Counted from the first letter of the stretch, positions 20,336-30,340 are shown. The stretch: 64,000 nt of DNA from Pseudomonas sp. TCU-HL1 (GCF_001708505.1 NZ_CP015992.1:3038001-3102000), one strand, 5' to 3'. Made by a program: numbers and translations. The notes: generated from the sequence alone by a model not told the origin.

Positions 20336-20560
20336 TCAGCAGGTCAGCGCTTTTTGTGCCCGGTCGATCACATTCTGCAAATTACCGGCATCGCCGTAGT
20401 GCTCCGGGTACAGGCGCTCGCTGTGGCGGGCGACACCGAATTCATTGACCACGGTGAAGCTGAAGTTGCCGTTGCGTGCGGCGGTGATGTGGCAAGTGAA
20501 CGGCGCAAAGGCGTGGGTCAGGGTGCTGATTGCAGCTTGGGCTTGATGATGGATAGTCAT
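20336..20560 (-). CDS. Small conserved-looking hypothetical protein
   Basis: A 74-residue cytoplasmic protein starting MTIHHQAQAAISTLTHAF. The ATG at 20560 follows AAGGAAG at ideal spacing, and a strong terminator follows the stop, so it is a real monocistronic gene. Composition and predicted strand-helix pattern recall the many small Pseudomonas-restricted DUF proteins, but I cannot assign a family. Confidence 0.7.
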   Translation of the reverse strand: MTIHHQAQAAISTLTHAFAPFTCHITAARNGNFSFTVVNEFGVARHSERLYPEHYGDAGNLQNVIDRAQKALTC

Positions 20561-20626
20561 CGTGTTGCTTCCTTCGTATTGCGGCCAATCGGCCGCCAGA
20601 CAAATGGCTCCGAATCCGCCAGGCAA

Positions 20627-20962
20627 ACGGTCTCTGGTCGGATGATCCTTATCGGAGCAAGGGTGCCGGCACTAAGTTCCCGTCGGGGATCTGGCTCTGG
20701 CAGCTGGTACATGGGATGCCAGGTGCTGCGCCGGGCAAGGGTCTGGCCTGGCTGGCAGTCCTGGTCAATCTATCGCGTGCTCATGACAGCTTTACTGCAT
20801 CGCCAGGAGGCGTGAGTGTGGTCGGTGAGTCGGCGGGGTGGCCAGGTCCCTTTGGGTGGGCCGCTCTGGTTGGAGTGGCGAGGGATCGGAAGACCGGATT
20901 GACTTACAACTTGGTACTAACGGCAGCGACCCTAGCGGATCACCCGGCAAAAATCAAGCCAA
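20627..20962. other. Gene-free stretch
   Basis: I see no convincing gene, RNA or repeat here; short open frames lack ribosome binding sites and family resemblance. The part next to 20560 must contain the promoter of that small gene. Confidence 0.5.
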
Positions 20963-21292
20963 TTAATGACTTTGTGGTAACTGGCTGATGTTGATCTCGG
21001 TGACCAGGGAGGTTCGCGCCGGCGGGGTGCGGGCGAGCAGGGGGCAGAAACGATCCAGCGACTGGATCAGGTCCCATTGCAGCTCCAGGTCGTGGCCGAG
21101 CCCGGTGACCTGGTCCAGCAGGCCGACCGAAGCCGCCTGCAGGTTGCTGTCGGTGGAACTGGCCAGATGGGCGGTGACCTGTGCCAGCAGCGTGGTGATG
21201 GCGGTCATATTGCGAGTGGTGAGGGCCAGGATGTTGGCCAGCAGGGCAATTTCGCTTTGCGGTATTTGTTGTTGTTGGGGAATCTGGTCCAT
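20963..21292 (-). CDS. Hypothetical helical protein
   Basis: A 109-residue protein with a Gln-rich N-terminus (MDQIPQQQQIPQSE) and a long predicted helical body (IALLANILALTTRNMTAITT onward). CGGAG precedes the ATG at 21292 by 6 nt. No domain is recognised. It is divergent from pqqF, 243 bp away. Confidence 0.6.
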   Translation of the reverse strand: MDQIPQQQQIPQSEIALLANILALTTRNMTAITTLLAQVTAHLASSTDSNLQAASVGLLDQVTGLGHDLELQWDLIQSLDRFCPLLARTPPARTSLVTEINISQLPQSH

Positions 21293-21535
21293 GCGCGCTC
21301 CGGTAGGGCCGCCAGTCCATATGGCGTTGCGCCATTATCGCTATGAGGTGAGCGTCGCAACGATGGGGTCACGTCGATGATCCGTGCTGGCAAAAATCTG
21401 ATTGGCGCGTAGGAAATTAGCCATAGTTCAAAAGAATTGGCCGTAGGAACTGATGGACTAAGTCCAAAGCAGCATTGCCGCTCCTTTGGTCGCGATCAAA
21501 GCTAGCGGGGTTTCCTCCTTGGTGCCTGGCCTGTC

Positions 21536-23992
21536 ATGCCCCCTCTTATCGAGTCTTCGGAATCGCAACGGCCGCTGGACCTGTACCTGGCCAACGGCTT
21601 GCGCGTGCGGCGGGTGCACCTGCCTGGCGCCTGCCTGGCGGCGGCCCTGATCGAAGTGCGGGGCGGCAGCCATGATGAGCCGGACGCTTTTCCCGGCCTG
21701 GCTCACTACCTCGAACATCTGGTGTTTCTCGGCAGCCGTGGATTCGCCGCGGGCGACGGGCTGATTCCCTTCGTCCAGGGCTTGGGCGGCCGGGTCAATG
21801 CAAGCACCCGGGCGCGCCGCACGCGGTTCTTCTGCGAGGTGCCGGCGGCGCACCTGGAGCAGGCCCTGGAGCGTCTGGTCGACATGCTCGCCCATCCCTT
21901 GCTGGATGAGGCTGCGCTGTGGCGTGAGCGCGAGGTGCTGCAAGCGGAATACAGTGCCCGCGCGCGTGACCCGCAGACCCTCTGCGAGGCCGCCTTGGCC
22001 TGGGCGCTTGCCCCTGGCCACTCACTGGCGGCCTTTCATGCGGGTAACGCCGCCAGCCTGGCGCTGGAGTCGCCAGCGTTCATCCCGGCGTTGAGGGCAT
22101 TCCATGGCGACCACTATCAGGCCGGGCGCATGTGCCTGACCCTGGTGGGGCCGCAGCCTCCGGACGTGTTGCTGGCGCTGGCGCGCCGTCATGGCGACGC
22201 GTTGCTAGCGGGAAGACCGTTAGCCGAACCCGTGCCGCCGCCGTTGCAGCCGCTGCGGGCGAACCGTCTGCGCCTTGGCGTGCCCGGAGGTTCAGGAAGG
22301 CTGGTGCTGTCGTTCGTGCTCGACGATCAGGGCGACGGGCTGGAGATGGCCGTTTCCGTGCTTGAGAGGTTGCTGGTCGATGAGTTCCCTGGCGGCTTGC
22401 AGGCGCGTCTGGGGGCGCTTGGTCTGAGCGATGGCCTGCGCCTGCGGCTGCCTTATGCCCATGCTGGTCAGGGCTTGCTGGTGATGGAACTCGATCGGGT
22501 CGAAGGCGCCGATTGCGCGCAACTCGAGGCCGAGGTCCTGAGCTGGCTGGAGTTCCTGCGCGTTGCACCCTTGTCGGCATTCTGGGAGGACCGGCTGGCT
22601 GATCTGCGTCGACATATTTACGATCAGACGCCGCTTGAAACCGCACTGGCGCCGGAGCCTGCCCAACTGGCCGATCTGTGTTCGCTGCTCGGGCAATTGC
22701 GCGCAGAGCGCATGATTCGTCTCGAAACCGGCAAGTTCCATGGGGCGCCCTGCGTCGACTCGGCGGGATTTCGCCTGGAGCTGGAGTGCCTGGACGTTGG
22801 CCCCGGAAAGTGCTCCGACGCAACATGGCGATTGCCGCTGCCCAATCCTTATCTGAACCTGCCGGTCAGCATGCCCGCGAGGGCGTCGAGAGTGCTCGTG
22901 CTGCCAGGTCCGGCGAGTGCTGCCGGGCAAGGCGCCCTCTACCTGCGCTGGTCGCCCACCGAGCACGGGCTCCCGCAGGGGCTGGCCCACGGCTTGCGGC
23001 GTGCACTGCGGCCGATCCTCGGCGCGGCCGGAGAGGCTGGCCTGAGGGGCGAGTTGCAGGCGGAGCAGGGGGGACTGTCCTTGGCCCTGGTGGGCAAGGC
23101 GAATGTGCTGCGACGGGTCGTCGACGATTCACTGGCCGTTCTGCAAGCGCCTCCGCTTTGGGCGCTGGACCAAGGGCCACGCCTGCAGCAAGACGCCCAG
23201 CGTCGCGAGGCCGGGGAGCTGCCTATCCGCCAACTGCTGCAGCGCCTGCCGGATCGACTGGCAGGCGGGACCAATGAAACCGCTGCCGTATTCAGCCCCG
23301 AGGACTTGTCAGGCTTCTGGCGGCGGGCGCGTTGGCAGGGGCTCGGAATCGGGGACGTGGCGCTGGATCGCCAACTGCCCGGCCTGCCGGCACGCGCCAG
23401 GATTCAGGCCGAGGAGGGTGGACGGTTCTGGCATGCCCTGGAGGGTGAGGGCGAGGCCGCGCTGCTGATGTTCTACCCCCTCGAGCTGCCGACGCCGGAA
23501 GACGAAGCGGCCTGGCGCCTGCTGGGCCGCTTGATGGAGCCTGCCTTCCATCAGCGCCTGCGCGGCGAGCTGCAATTGGGGTACGCCCTGGCCTGTGGCT
23601 TTCGGCAGGTCGGCCGGCAGCGTGGCTTGCTGTTCGCCATCCAGTCGCCGCGGGCGTCGGTGGCTGAACTCTTCGAGCATATCGAGGCGTTCCTCGCGCA
23701 ACAGCACCTCAGCTTGGCGCAGCTGGATTCGAAACGGCTGCAGGAGCTGGCCCGTTCCCTGGATCAGCAACTGGCGCGTCAGGCCGCGAGCTTCCCCGAG
23801 CATGCCCGGCAGTGCTGGCTCGACCGCTTGTCAGGGCTGGCGGACGACCACCTGGAGCGTGTGCGCCAGGCCCTGACAGGGCTATCGCTGCAGCGGCTGC
23901 TGGAACAGCATGGCCGACTGACCGCAGCACGCGCGTGCCACGCCCTGGCCAATGCCGAATCCCCCTCGCCCGAGTGGCGAACTCGCCCCTGA
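21536..23992 (+). CDS. pqqF: PQQ biosynthesis protease PqqF (M16 family)
   Basis: An 818-residue zinc protease of the M16 (pitrilysin) family. The inverted zinc motif HxxEH is at His57-Glu60-His61 (AHYLEHLVF), with a downstream Glu ligand region (REREVLQAEYSAR). PqqF is thought to release or process the Glu-Tyr-linked product from PqqA. It lies about 35 kb from pqqA-E, at the far end of the alcohol-oxidation island, as in P. aeruginosa PAO1. Confidence 0.88.
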   Translation: MPPLIESSESQRPLDLYLANGLRVRRVHLPGACLAAALIEVRGGSHDEPDAFPGLAHYLEHLVFLGSRGFAAGDGLIPFVQGLGGRVNASTRARRTRFFCEVPAAHLEQALERLVDMLAHPLLDEAALWREREVLQAEYSARARDPQTLCEAALAWALAPGHSLAAFHAGNAASLALESPAFIPALRAFHGDHYQAGRMCLTLVGPQPPDVLLALARRHGDALLAGRPLAEPVPPPLQPLRANRLRLGVPGGSGRLVLSFVLDDQGDGLEMAVSVLERLLVDEFPGGLQARLGALGLSDGLRLRLPYAHAGQGLLVMELDRVEGADCAQLEAEVLSWLEFLRVAPLSAFWEDRLADLRRHIYDQTPLETALAPEPAQLADLCSLLGQLRAERMIRLETGKFHGAPCVDSAGFRLELECLDVGPGKCSDATWRLPLPNPYLNLPVSMPARASRVLVLPGPASAAGQGALYLRWSPTEHGLPQGLAHGLRRALRPILGAAGEAGLRGELQAEQGGLSLALVGKANVLRRVVDDSLAVLQAPPLWALDQGPRLQQDAQRREAGELPIRQLLQRLPDRLAGGTNETAAVFSPEDLSGFWRRARWQGLGIGDVALDRQLPGLPARARIQAEEGGRFWHALEGEGEAALLMFYPLELPTPEDEAAWRLLGRLMEPAFHQRLRGELQLGYALACGFRQVGRQRGLLFAIQSPRASVAELFEHIEAFLAQQHLSLAQLDSKRLQELARSLDQQLARQAASFPEHARQCWLDRLSGLADDHLERVRQALTGLSLQRLLEQHGRLTAARACHALANAESPSPEWRTRP

Positions 23993-24240
23993 TTCCCTCT
24001 GCCACCCCCTTCTGACGGACGAGCTCGAAAGGGCCTCGTCCTTTCGTGCCTGCGTGTCGGTCTGCAGGCGTACGACCTAAGCCTCGTCCAGTCGTACGCC
24101 TTGTCGGCGCGACTCCCGAGCCCGATCCAAGGCAGCGCAAAACCCCTGCCATTGCAGCGTATGGCGGCCGTGATGGCATTTCGATAATCGCCTCCGACAC
24201 GACTGGCCTGCCCGGTCGTCCATTCACAGCGGAGAGCGTC

Positions 24241-25419
24241 ATGCACAACAAGAAGATCGCCCAAGCCCGTATGTCCCGCCTTGCCCTCGCGGCATCCATC
24301 GCCCTGGCCACCCAGCAGGCCGCCGCCGAGATCGTCCTCTATGACAAGGACCAGACCACCTTCTCTACCGACGGCTACGTCAACGCCTTCTACGTCAACA
24401 GCGACGTGGATCGTGATGGCGAGCAGTTCGACCGTCGCCAGTCGCGGGTCAAGATGGGATTCCTGCCCAACTGGATCGGCTTCAACATGGGCAAGCAGGT
24501 GGATGACCTCAAGCTCGGTGCCCGCTCTTCGTTCTGGGTGACCATCAACGACAGTGAGACCAACGGTACGGCAACCGCCATCGATGTCCGCCAGTTCTAC
24601 GGCACCGCCGGTGGGGACTGGGGCGAAGTGCTGGTGGGCAAGGACTTCGGCCTGTTCGCCCGGTCCAACATCCTGCTCGACGAACTGCTCGCCGGTTATG
24701 GCCAGGTCAGCGACACCCTCGGCCTGGTGGATGGCGGTGGCGTGTCCTTCGGCAACATCGGCAGCGGCTATCCCTATCCGTTCCCGACCTCCCAGATCAC
24801 CTACCGCAGCCCGAAGACCGACGGACTGCGCGCCGCCGTGGGCATCATGGACCCGGTGGACACCAACGACGACAGCCCCACCGGCAAGGCCTACCAGGAG
24901 AACCCGCGTTTCGAGAGCGAGATCACCTACGAATTCGACTTGGCTGGCGCGCAGATCTACTCCTGGGTCAACGGTGCCTACCAGACCTCGGAGAACACCG
25001 ACCCCAACGTCGACAGCGTCACCTCCAAGGGTCTGGGCTACGGCGTGCAGGCCAAGATGGGGGACTTCACCCTGGTGGGTTCCGGCTTCCAGGCCAAGGG
25101 CATCAACCCGTTCTTCACCAATAACGCCGGTGAGCCGACCCTGCGCGAAGTGGACAGCGATGGCTACCTGATGCAGGGTTCCTACCGCTTCGGCAAGAAC
25201 CGTCTGGCGCTGTCCTATGGCAAGACCAAGGACGACGGCAACGGTGTGGTCAACACCGGCGCCGACTACGAAACCCGCGGCATCGCCCTGTTCCACGACA
25301 TCAACGACAACCTCAAGCTGGTGGCCGAGTACAACCAGTTCGAGATCGACGGCCACGAAGGGGATGCCCAGAACGAAGACACCGACACCTTCGCCGTGGG
25401 TGCTGTCCTGAACTGGTAA
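24241..25419 (+). CDS. Outer-membrane porin-like beta-barrel protein
   Basis: A 392-residue exported protein. A signal peptide (ALAASIALATQQAAA) is followed by many short alternating strands with aromatic girdles and Asp/Asn-rich turns (DSPTGKAYQEN, DTNDDSPT), ending in FAVGAVLNW, the terminal aromatic usual for outer-membrane barrels. It is located between pqqF and the FIST gene and is followed by a strong terminator. It could admit an alcohol or another carbon source; specificity is not predictable. Confidence 0.78.
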   Translation: MHNKKIAQARMSRLALAASIALATQQAAAEIVLYDKDQTTFSTDGYVNAFYVNSDVDRDGEQFDRRQSRVKMGFLPNWIGFNMGKQVDDLKLGARSSFWVTINDSETNGTATAIDVRQFYGTAGGDWGEVLVGKDFGLFARSNILLDELLAGYGQVSDTLGLVDGGGVSFGNIGSGYPYPFPTSQITYRSPKTDGLRAAVGIMDPVDTNDDSPTGKAYQENPRFESEITYEFDLAGAQIYSWVNGAYQTSENTDPNVDSVTSKGLGYGVQAKMGDFTLVGSGFQAKGINPFFTNNAGEPTLREVDSDGYLMQGSYRFGKNRLALSYGKTKDDGNGVVNTGADYETRGIALFHDINDNLKLVAEYNQFEIDGHEGDAQNEDTDTFAVGAVLNW

Positions 25420-25445
25420 ACCCTGCTCCAGATTGCTCCGGTTTT

Positions 25446-25478
25446 GGCGGGAGAGGCTGTGGTCCTCCCGCCTTTTTT
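25446..25478 (+). terminator. Rho-independent terminator of the porin gene
   Basis: Stem GGCGGGAG/CTCCCGCC (25446-25472) followed by six T residues, 27 bp past the porin stop. Confidence 0.9.
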
Positions 25479-25509
25479 GTTTCATGTGACCAGCGGCCGC
25501 ATTGCTCTT

Positions 25510-25604
25510 GTAGGGGCGAATTCATTCGCCAAGGGATTCGCAGAATCCCCCTTGGTCTTGCAGGGCAGACCTGCGGCCTGCTTGGCGAATGAATTCGCCC
25601 CTAC
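25510..25604. repeat. REP pair (GGGGCGAATTCATTCGCC family)
   Basis: A 24-bp arm (25510-25533) and its inverted copy (25581-25604) enclose about 47 bp. It is the same arrangement as at 61750-61845. Confidence 0.85.
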
Positions 25605-25723
25605 AGGCTCCCTTCACCCCCTACCTTCGAACTAGCCCGCCGCTACCCAAGAAGGATGGGGCGCCCCGGTGCCCCTCCGTAGAATTTCCCCATCGTCAGC
25701 AGGCTTATTGGGTGGACACCAGG

Positions 25724-26890
25724 ATGCTCGAAGATCCGGTAGAGGGCGTTGTCACCGCCATGTCTCTGGCCACCGAGGCCGAAGCCGTGGCCCAGGACCT
25801 GGCACGCCAGCTCATTCACCCATACCTGGGCTTCGTGCTGTTCTTCTGCTCGGCCGAGTACGACCTTGAAACCCTGGGCCAGGCCCTTGAACAGTACTTC
25901 GGCGGTGTTCGTCTGGTGGGCTGCACCAGTGCCGGCGAAATCACCCCGCAGGGCTATGGGCGCAATTGCGTCAGCGCCGTGGGTTTCGATCACCGTAGTT
26001 TCTCCATCGCCAGCGCGCTGGTGGACGAAATGGATCGCTTCGGCCTGATCGACGCCCAGCAACTGGTGGAGCGTCTGGTGCAGGATTGCCGGGCCAACTC
26101 CCTGGCGCCGATCAAGGGCCACAGCTTCGCCCTGACCCTGCTGGATGGCTTGTCCAGCCGTGAGGAACTGGTGCTAGCGGCGCTCGGTGCGGCCTTCGGC
26201 AGCATTCCGCATTTCGGTGGCTCGGCCGCCGACGACCATCACCTCAAGCACACCCACGTCTACTACGAAGGGCGCTTCCACGCGGGCGCCGCCGTGGTGG
26301 TACTGGTCAACACGGCGCTGGATTTCGAGGTGTTCAGTACCCATCACATCCTGCCCGGTGTCGAGAAACTGGTAGTCACCCGCGCTGACAACGCCAGCCG
26401 GCGGGTCTACGAGCTCAACGCCGAGCCAGCGGCGGAGGTCTACGCGCGAATGATCGGCGTCCCGGTGCAGGCCCTGGACTTGCGCATGTTCGCCGCCCAT
26501 CCGCTCGCCGTGCGCCTTGGGGATTCGTACTACGTGCGCTCCATCCAGCGGGTCAACGCGGACCTCAGCCTGAGCTTCTATTGCGCGGTGGAGAACGGCA
26601 TCGTCCTCACCGCCATGCATCCCGGACCCTTGCTGCCGAATCTGGAGGCCCTGTTCCAGCGCCTGGGCGATCGTCTCGGCCCGCCCTTGCTGACCATCGG
26701 CTGCGACTGCTTCCTGCGCCGCCTGGAGATCGAAGGCGACGCCGGCGCCGTTGCCCGCACTTCCGACGTCCTGCGCCAGCACCGTGTGATCGGCTTCAAC
26801 TCCTACGGAGAGCAGTTCAATGGCATGCACATCAACCAGACCTTCACCGGCGTCGCCGTCGGCCGTCGGGGTCGCAATGGATGCCGCTGA
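25724..26890 (+). CDS. FIST N/C-domain sensory protein
   Basis: A cytoplasmic protein of about 389 residues with FIST-N (VGCTSAGEI around residue 65) and FIST-C domains, a sensor module often paired with kinases. The start is uncertain: ATG at 25724 (GGTGG upstream) or GTG at 25712; the frame is open back into the REP at 25589, which is unlikely to be translated. Its stop overlaps the start of the hybrid kinase gene by 14 nt, so the two are coupled and probably form one sensing unit. P. aeruginosa has the same pair (PA1975-PA1976, by memory of order). Confidence 0.82.
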   Translation: MLEDPVEGVVTAMSLATEAEAVAQDLARQLIHPYLGFVLFFCSAEYDLETLGQALEQYFGGVRLVGCTSAGEITPQGYGRNCVSAVGFDHRSFSIASALVDEMDRFGLIDAQQLVERLVQDCRANSLAPIKGHSFALTLLDGLSSREELVLAALGAAFGSIPHFGGSAADDHHLKHTHVYYEGRFHAGAAVVVLVNTALDFEVFSTHHILPGVEKLVVTRADNASRRVYELNAEPAAEVYARMIGVPVQALDLRMFAAHPLAVRLGDSYYVRSIQRVNADLSLSFYCAVENGIVLTAMHPGPLLPNLEALFQRLGDRLGPPLLTIGCDCFLRRLEIEGDAGAVARTSDVLRQHRVIGFNSYGEQFNGMHINQTFTGVAVGRRGRNGCR

Positions 26891-29447
26891 GCAGCAGGCA
26901 CGCCTGGCGCTCCTGGAGGAGGAGAACCGCAAGCTCAGGCGCATCAATGCGGCCCTGATCGAGCGGGTAGAGTCCAGCGCGCCGCGCAGTGACGACAGTT
27001 ACGCCGCATTCCAGCATTCGGTCGTGCTGGCCGAGCAGGTCCGCGAGCGCACCGACGCACTCAACCAGGCCATGGCCGAGCTCAAGGCCAGCAATCGCCT
27101 GCTGAGCGACGCCCGGCTGCGAGCGGAAACCGCCCACCAGCACCTGATCGACGCCATCGAAAGCATTTCCGACGCCTTCGTCCTGTTCGACCGGGACCAG
27201 CGCATCGTCCTCTTCAACAGCCGCTTCAAGTCCTTCTGGGCCCGCACCCGCGCCCGTATTGGCGCCGGTACCCGCCTGGCAGAAATCCGTCGATTGGCCG
27301 AGAGCACCGGGCTGATCGTCGAAGAACATCGCGGCAGCGACGACAACATCCTCTACCGCCTGCACAACGGCCGTTGGGTACAGGTCAGCGAGCGACCCAC
27401 CCGCGAAGGCGGCCTGGTGATCCTCTATACCGACATCACCGAGGTGAAACAGAGCGAAACCGCTCGCCGCGAACAGGCCCTGGCGCAGAAGTCCCGCCTG
27501 TTGCAGCGGGCCGTGGACAACCTGTCCCAGGGGGTGGCGATGGTCAGCGCCGAGGGTGTGCTCGAACTCTGGAATCACCGTTTCCTCGAGCTCTGTGGCC
27601 TTGCCCCGGTGGAGGCGCACCGGGCCTTTGCCGGGGTCATGGCCGACAGCGAGTTGCCGCTGCTCACCCCCGACACTCGTGATGCCAACGGCCGGCCCAT
27701 TCGCGAGATGGAGCAGCGCCTGTACAACGGTCGGGTGCTGGAGGTCCGTACCCATCCGCTGCCCACCGGCGGTTTCGTCAACACCTTCACCGACATCACC
27801 GAACGCTATCGTCACGCCGAGGCGCTTGCCGAGAGTGAGCGCTGGATTCGCCTGATCGCCGACCACGTCCCTGCGCTGATCGCCTACCTCAGCGCCGACC
27901 TGATCTACGAGTTCACCAACAAGGTGTACGAGGAGTGGTACCGCTGGCCACGGGGCGCGATGCTCGGCCAGAGCCTGCTGGACGTGCACAGCGAGGAGCA
28001 CTGGCGACGCCTGGAACCCTATGTGGAGCGGGCGCTGGACGGGGAAAGCCTGTCCTTCGAGGTGACCGAGACCAATCACAATGGCCAGGAGCGCTGCATG
28101 CTGCGTTCCTATGTGCCCAACCGCCTGGCCAATGGCGAGGTGGTGGGGATCTTCGTGCTGATCCGCGATATCACCGAACGCCGCCGCACCGCCGAGGCGC
28201 TGCACCAGGCCTACCAGAACCTCGAACAGCGGGTGCGCGAGCGCACCACCGAGCTGACCGCGCTGAACAGCCAGTTGCGTCGCGAGATCGACGAACGTAC
28301 CCAGGTCGAGTTGCGCCTGCGGGAGGCCAAGTTCGAGGCCGAGAGGGCCAACCTGTCCAAGACCAAGTTCCTCGCGGCCGTCAGCCACGACCTGCTGCAA
28401 CCGCTGAATGCCGCCCGGTTATTCACCAGCGCCTTGCTGGAGCAGCGGGACAAGGCTGGCAGCCTGGCCCTGGTGCGCAATGTCAGCAATTCCCTGGAAG
28501 ACGTGGAGAACCTGTTGGGCACCCTGGTGGACATCTCCAAGCTGGATGCCGGGGTGATCAAGCCGGACATTGCGCCGTTCGCCCTCAGCGAGTTGCTCGA
28601 CTACCTGGCCGTGGAGTACCGCCAGATCGCCGCCAGCGAAGGCCTGCAGCTGGCCTTCGTGCCCAGTTCGGCCCTGGTGCGCAGCGACCTGCAACTACTG
28701 GCGCGCATCCTGCGCAACCTGCTCAGCAATGCCATTCGCTACACCCCCAGCGGGCGCATCCTGCTGGGCTGCCGGCGTCGTCGGCAGAGCTTGTGGATCG
28801 AGGTGCACGACACCGGAATCGGCATCGCCCAAGACAAACTGGGCGAGGTATTCCAGGAGTTCAAGCGCGGCGAAGTGGTGCGCCAGAAGCAGGACCGTGG
28901 CCTGGGGCTGGGGCTGGCCATCGTCGAGAAGATCGCCCGCATGCTGGGCCATCGCATCCACGTCGCGTCGGTGCTGGGCAAGGGCTCCCTGTTCGCCGTT
29001 GAAGTCCCGCTGGCCCGCCGGGTGGCCAGGCAGAAACCCGAGCGGGAAGAGCCTCAGGCGGTGCTGGAGCGCCTGCACGGGGCGCGGGTCTGGGTGCTGG
29101 ACAACGACGCGGCTATTTGCGCCGGCATGCGCACACTGCTGGAAGGCTGGGGCTGCCAGGTGACCACTGCGCTCTCGGAAGAAGACCTGGCGCGCCAGGT
29201 GGACAACTTCCACGCCGACGCCGACCTGCTGATCGCCGACTACCACCTGGACAACGACTGCAATGGCGTCGACGCCGTCGCCACCATCAACGCCCGCCGC
29301 AGCACACCGCTACCGGCCCTGATGATCACCGCCAACTACAGCAACGAACTCAAGCAGCAAATGCGCGAACTCGGCCATACCCTGATGCACAAACCGGTGC
29401 GACCCATGAAGCTGAAAACCGCCATGAGCCATTTGCTGGAGCGATGA
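26877..29447 (+). CDS. ercS': Hybrid sensor histidine kinase ErcS'
   Basis: An 856-residue cytoplasmic hybrid kinase. A coiled-coil start (about 1-75) is followed by three PAS-like segments (about 85-190, 205-310, 320-440), a HisKA/HATPase kinase with the phospho-acceptor His504 (AAVSHDLLQPL), and a C-terminal receiver with Asp788 (LIADYHLDND). No membrane segment is seen. It overlaps the FIST gene. In P. aeruginosa ErcS' belongs to the regulatory network of ethanol oxidation. Its kinase core closely resembles ErcS at 63105, indicating duplication. Confidence 0.88.
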   Translation: MDAAEQQARLALLEEENRKLRRINAALIERVESSAPRSDDSYAAFQHSVVLAEQVRERTDALNQAMAELKASNRLLSDARLRAETAHQHLIDAIESISDAFVLFDRDQRIVLFNSRFKSFWARTRARIGAGTRLAEIRRLAESTGLIVEEHRGSDDNILYRLHNGRWVQVSERPTREGGLVILYTDITEVKQSETARREQALAQKSRLLQRAVDNLSQGVAMVSAEGVLELWNHRFLELCGLAPVEAHRAFAGVMADSELPLLTPDTRDANGRPIREMEQRLYNGRVLEVRTHPLPTGGFVNTFTDITERYRHAEALAESERWIRLIADHVPALIAYLSADLIYEFTNKVYEEWYRWPRGAMLGQSLLDVHSEEHWRRLEPYVERALDGESLSFEVTETNHNGQERCMLRSYVPNRLANGEVVGIFVLIRDITERRRTAEALHQAYQNLEQRVRERTTELTALNSQLRREIDERTQVELRLREAKFEAERANLSKTKFLAAVSHDLLQPLNAARLFTSALLEQRDKAGSLALVRNVSNSLEDVENLLGTLVDISKLDAGVIKPDIAPFALSELLDYLAVEYRQIAASEGLQLAFVPSSALVRSDLQLLARILRNLLSNAIRYTPSGRILLGCRRRRQSLWIEVHDTGIGIAQDKLGEVFQEFKRGEVVRQKQDRGLGLGLAIVEKIARMLGHRIHVASVLGKGSLFAVEVPLARRVARQKPEREEPQAVLERLHGARVWVLDNDAAICAGMRTLLEGWGCQVTTALSEEDLARQVDNFHADADLLIADYHLDNDCNGVDAVATINARRSTPLPALMITANYSNELKQQMRELGHTLMHKPVRPMKLKTAMSHLLER

Positions 29448-29452
29448 AGGCG

Positions 29453-29585
29453 TTGCGCCGCGCACACCGGCGGTGTGTCCGGGTGGTACGGATTCCTCTG
29501 GTCGCGCGAATCGGTGCGCATGGCGCACCCTACGGTCGGGCATGGAGCTCGGGTAGGGTGCGCCGCGCGCACCGGCGGTGTATCG
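29453..29585. repeat. REP cluster left of the RAYT gene
   Basis: A degenerate copy (29453 onward) precedes an inverted pair, 29512-29534 and 29553-29575, of the GTAGGGTGCGC family. Confidence 0.85.
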
Positions 29586-29592
29586 AGGTGGC

Positions 29593-30123
29593 TTATTCGC
29601 CGAACTTGCCGTCGATCTCTCCGACGCCGCCCCAATCCGCTGGATAGACACCCTCACACACCAAGCGATGAAAGTTCGACCAAGGCCAGTCGGCTACGCG
29701 GTCCACCAGCCCATGCCTGACCGGGTTCCAGTGCAGGTAGTCCATGTGCTGCCGATGGTCGCGCTCGTCGCGAATCCGGTGTTCCCAGAAGCGCCGTTGC
29801 CAGAAATCGTATTCCCGCCTCGCACCGCGACTGGTGCTGGGAGAGGGGGCATCGCCGCATTGCTGGCTGACATGACGTTTGATGATGGACCAGCGTCGGC
29901 CGAAGTCGTGGTCATCCGGTGGCAGTTGCCAGATGCAATGAAGGTGATCCGGAAGTAACACCCAGCCGTGGATGTCGAAGGGAAATCGCTCCCGCGTACG
30001 GACGATCGCCTCGCGGAGGGAGTGGCGAACGGCAGGTTGAGTCAGCACGGGTTTGCGTAGGTGAGTGACGAGCGTAAAGAAGTAGAGCGCGCCTGGGTCC
30101 CGGGCGCGACGGTAATTGGACAT
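29593..30123 (-). CDS. REP-associated tyrosine transposase (RAYT, TnpA-REP)
   Basis: A 176-residue Y1 HUH transposase. It has the HxH metal motif at His60-His62 (LPDHLHCIW) and a catalytic Tyr129 in HMDYLHWNPVRHG, the RAYT signature. AGGAGG precedes the ATG at 30123. It is bracketed by REP copies on both sides (29453-29585 and 30226-30311), and the same REP family is dispersed through the window, so it is the likely source of their spread. It appears intact. Confidence 0.92.
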   Translation of the reverse strand: MSNYRRARDPGALYFFTLVTHLRKPVLTQPAVRHSLREAIVRTRERFPFDIHGWVLLPDHLHCIWQLPPDDHDFGRRWSIIKRHVSQQCGDAPSPSTSRGARREYDFWQRRFWEHRIRDERDHRQHMDYLHWNPVRHGLVDRVADWPWSNFHRLVCEGVYPADWGGVGEIDGKFGE

Positions 30124-30225
30124 GCCTGGCCTCCTGCCGGATGCGGATTGGCCAGCGTAGGTCAGCGCCAGGAGCTGTCTTACCGATGAGCGCGTAGGAA
30201 ACATCCGGCGCGCACGGCGTCTCGG

Positions 30226-30311
30226 GTAGGGTGCGCCGCGCGCGCCGGCAGTGTGTTCGGGTGGTACGGATTCCCTCAGGCGCTCGAATCGGTGCGCATG
30301 GCGCACCCTAC
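30226..30311. repeat. REP pair right of the RAYT gene
   Basis: Inverted copies 30226-30248 and 30290-30311 of the GTAGGGTGCGC family, separated by the same linker text (GTGGTACGGATTCC) also seen left of the RAYT gene. Confidence 0.85.
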
Positions 30312-30340
30312 CAGGCCGCGCCGTGCGAACGGGAGGGCTA

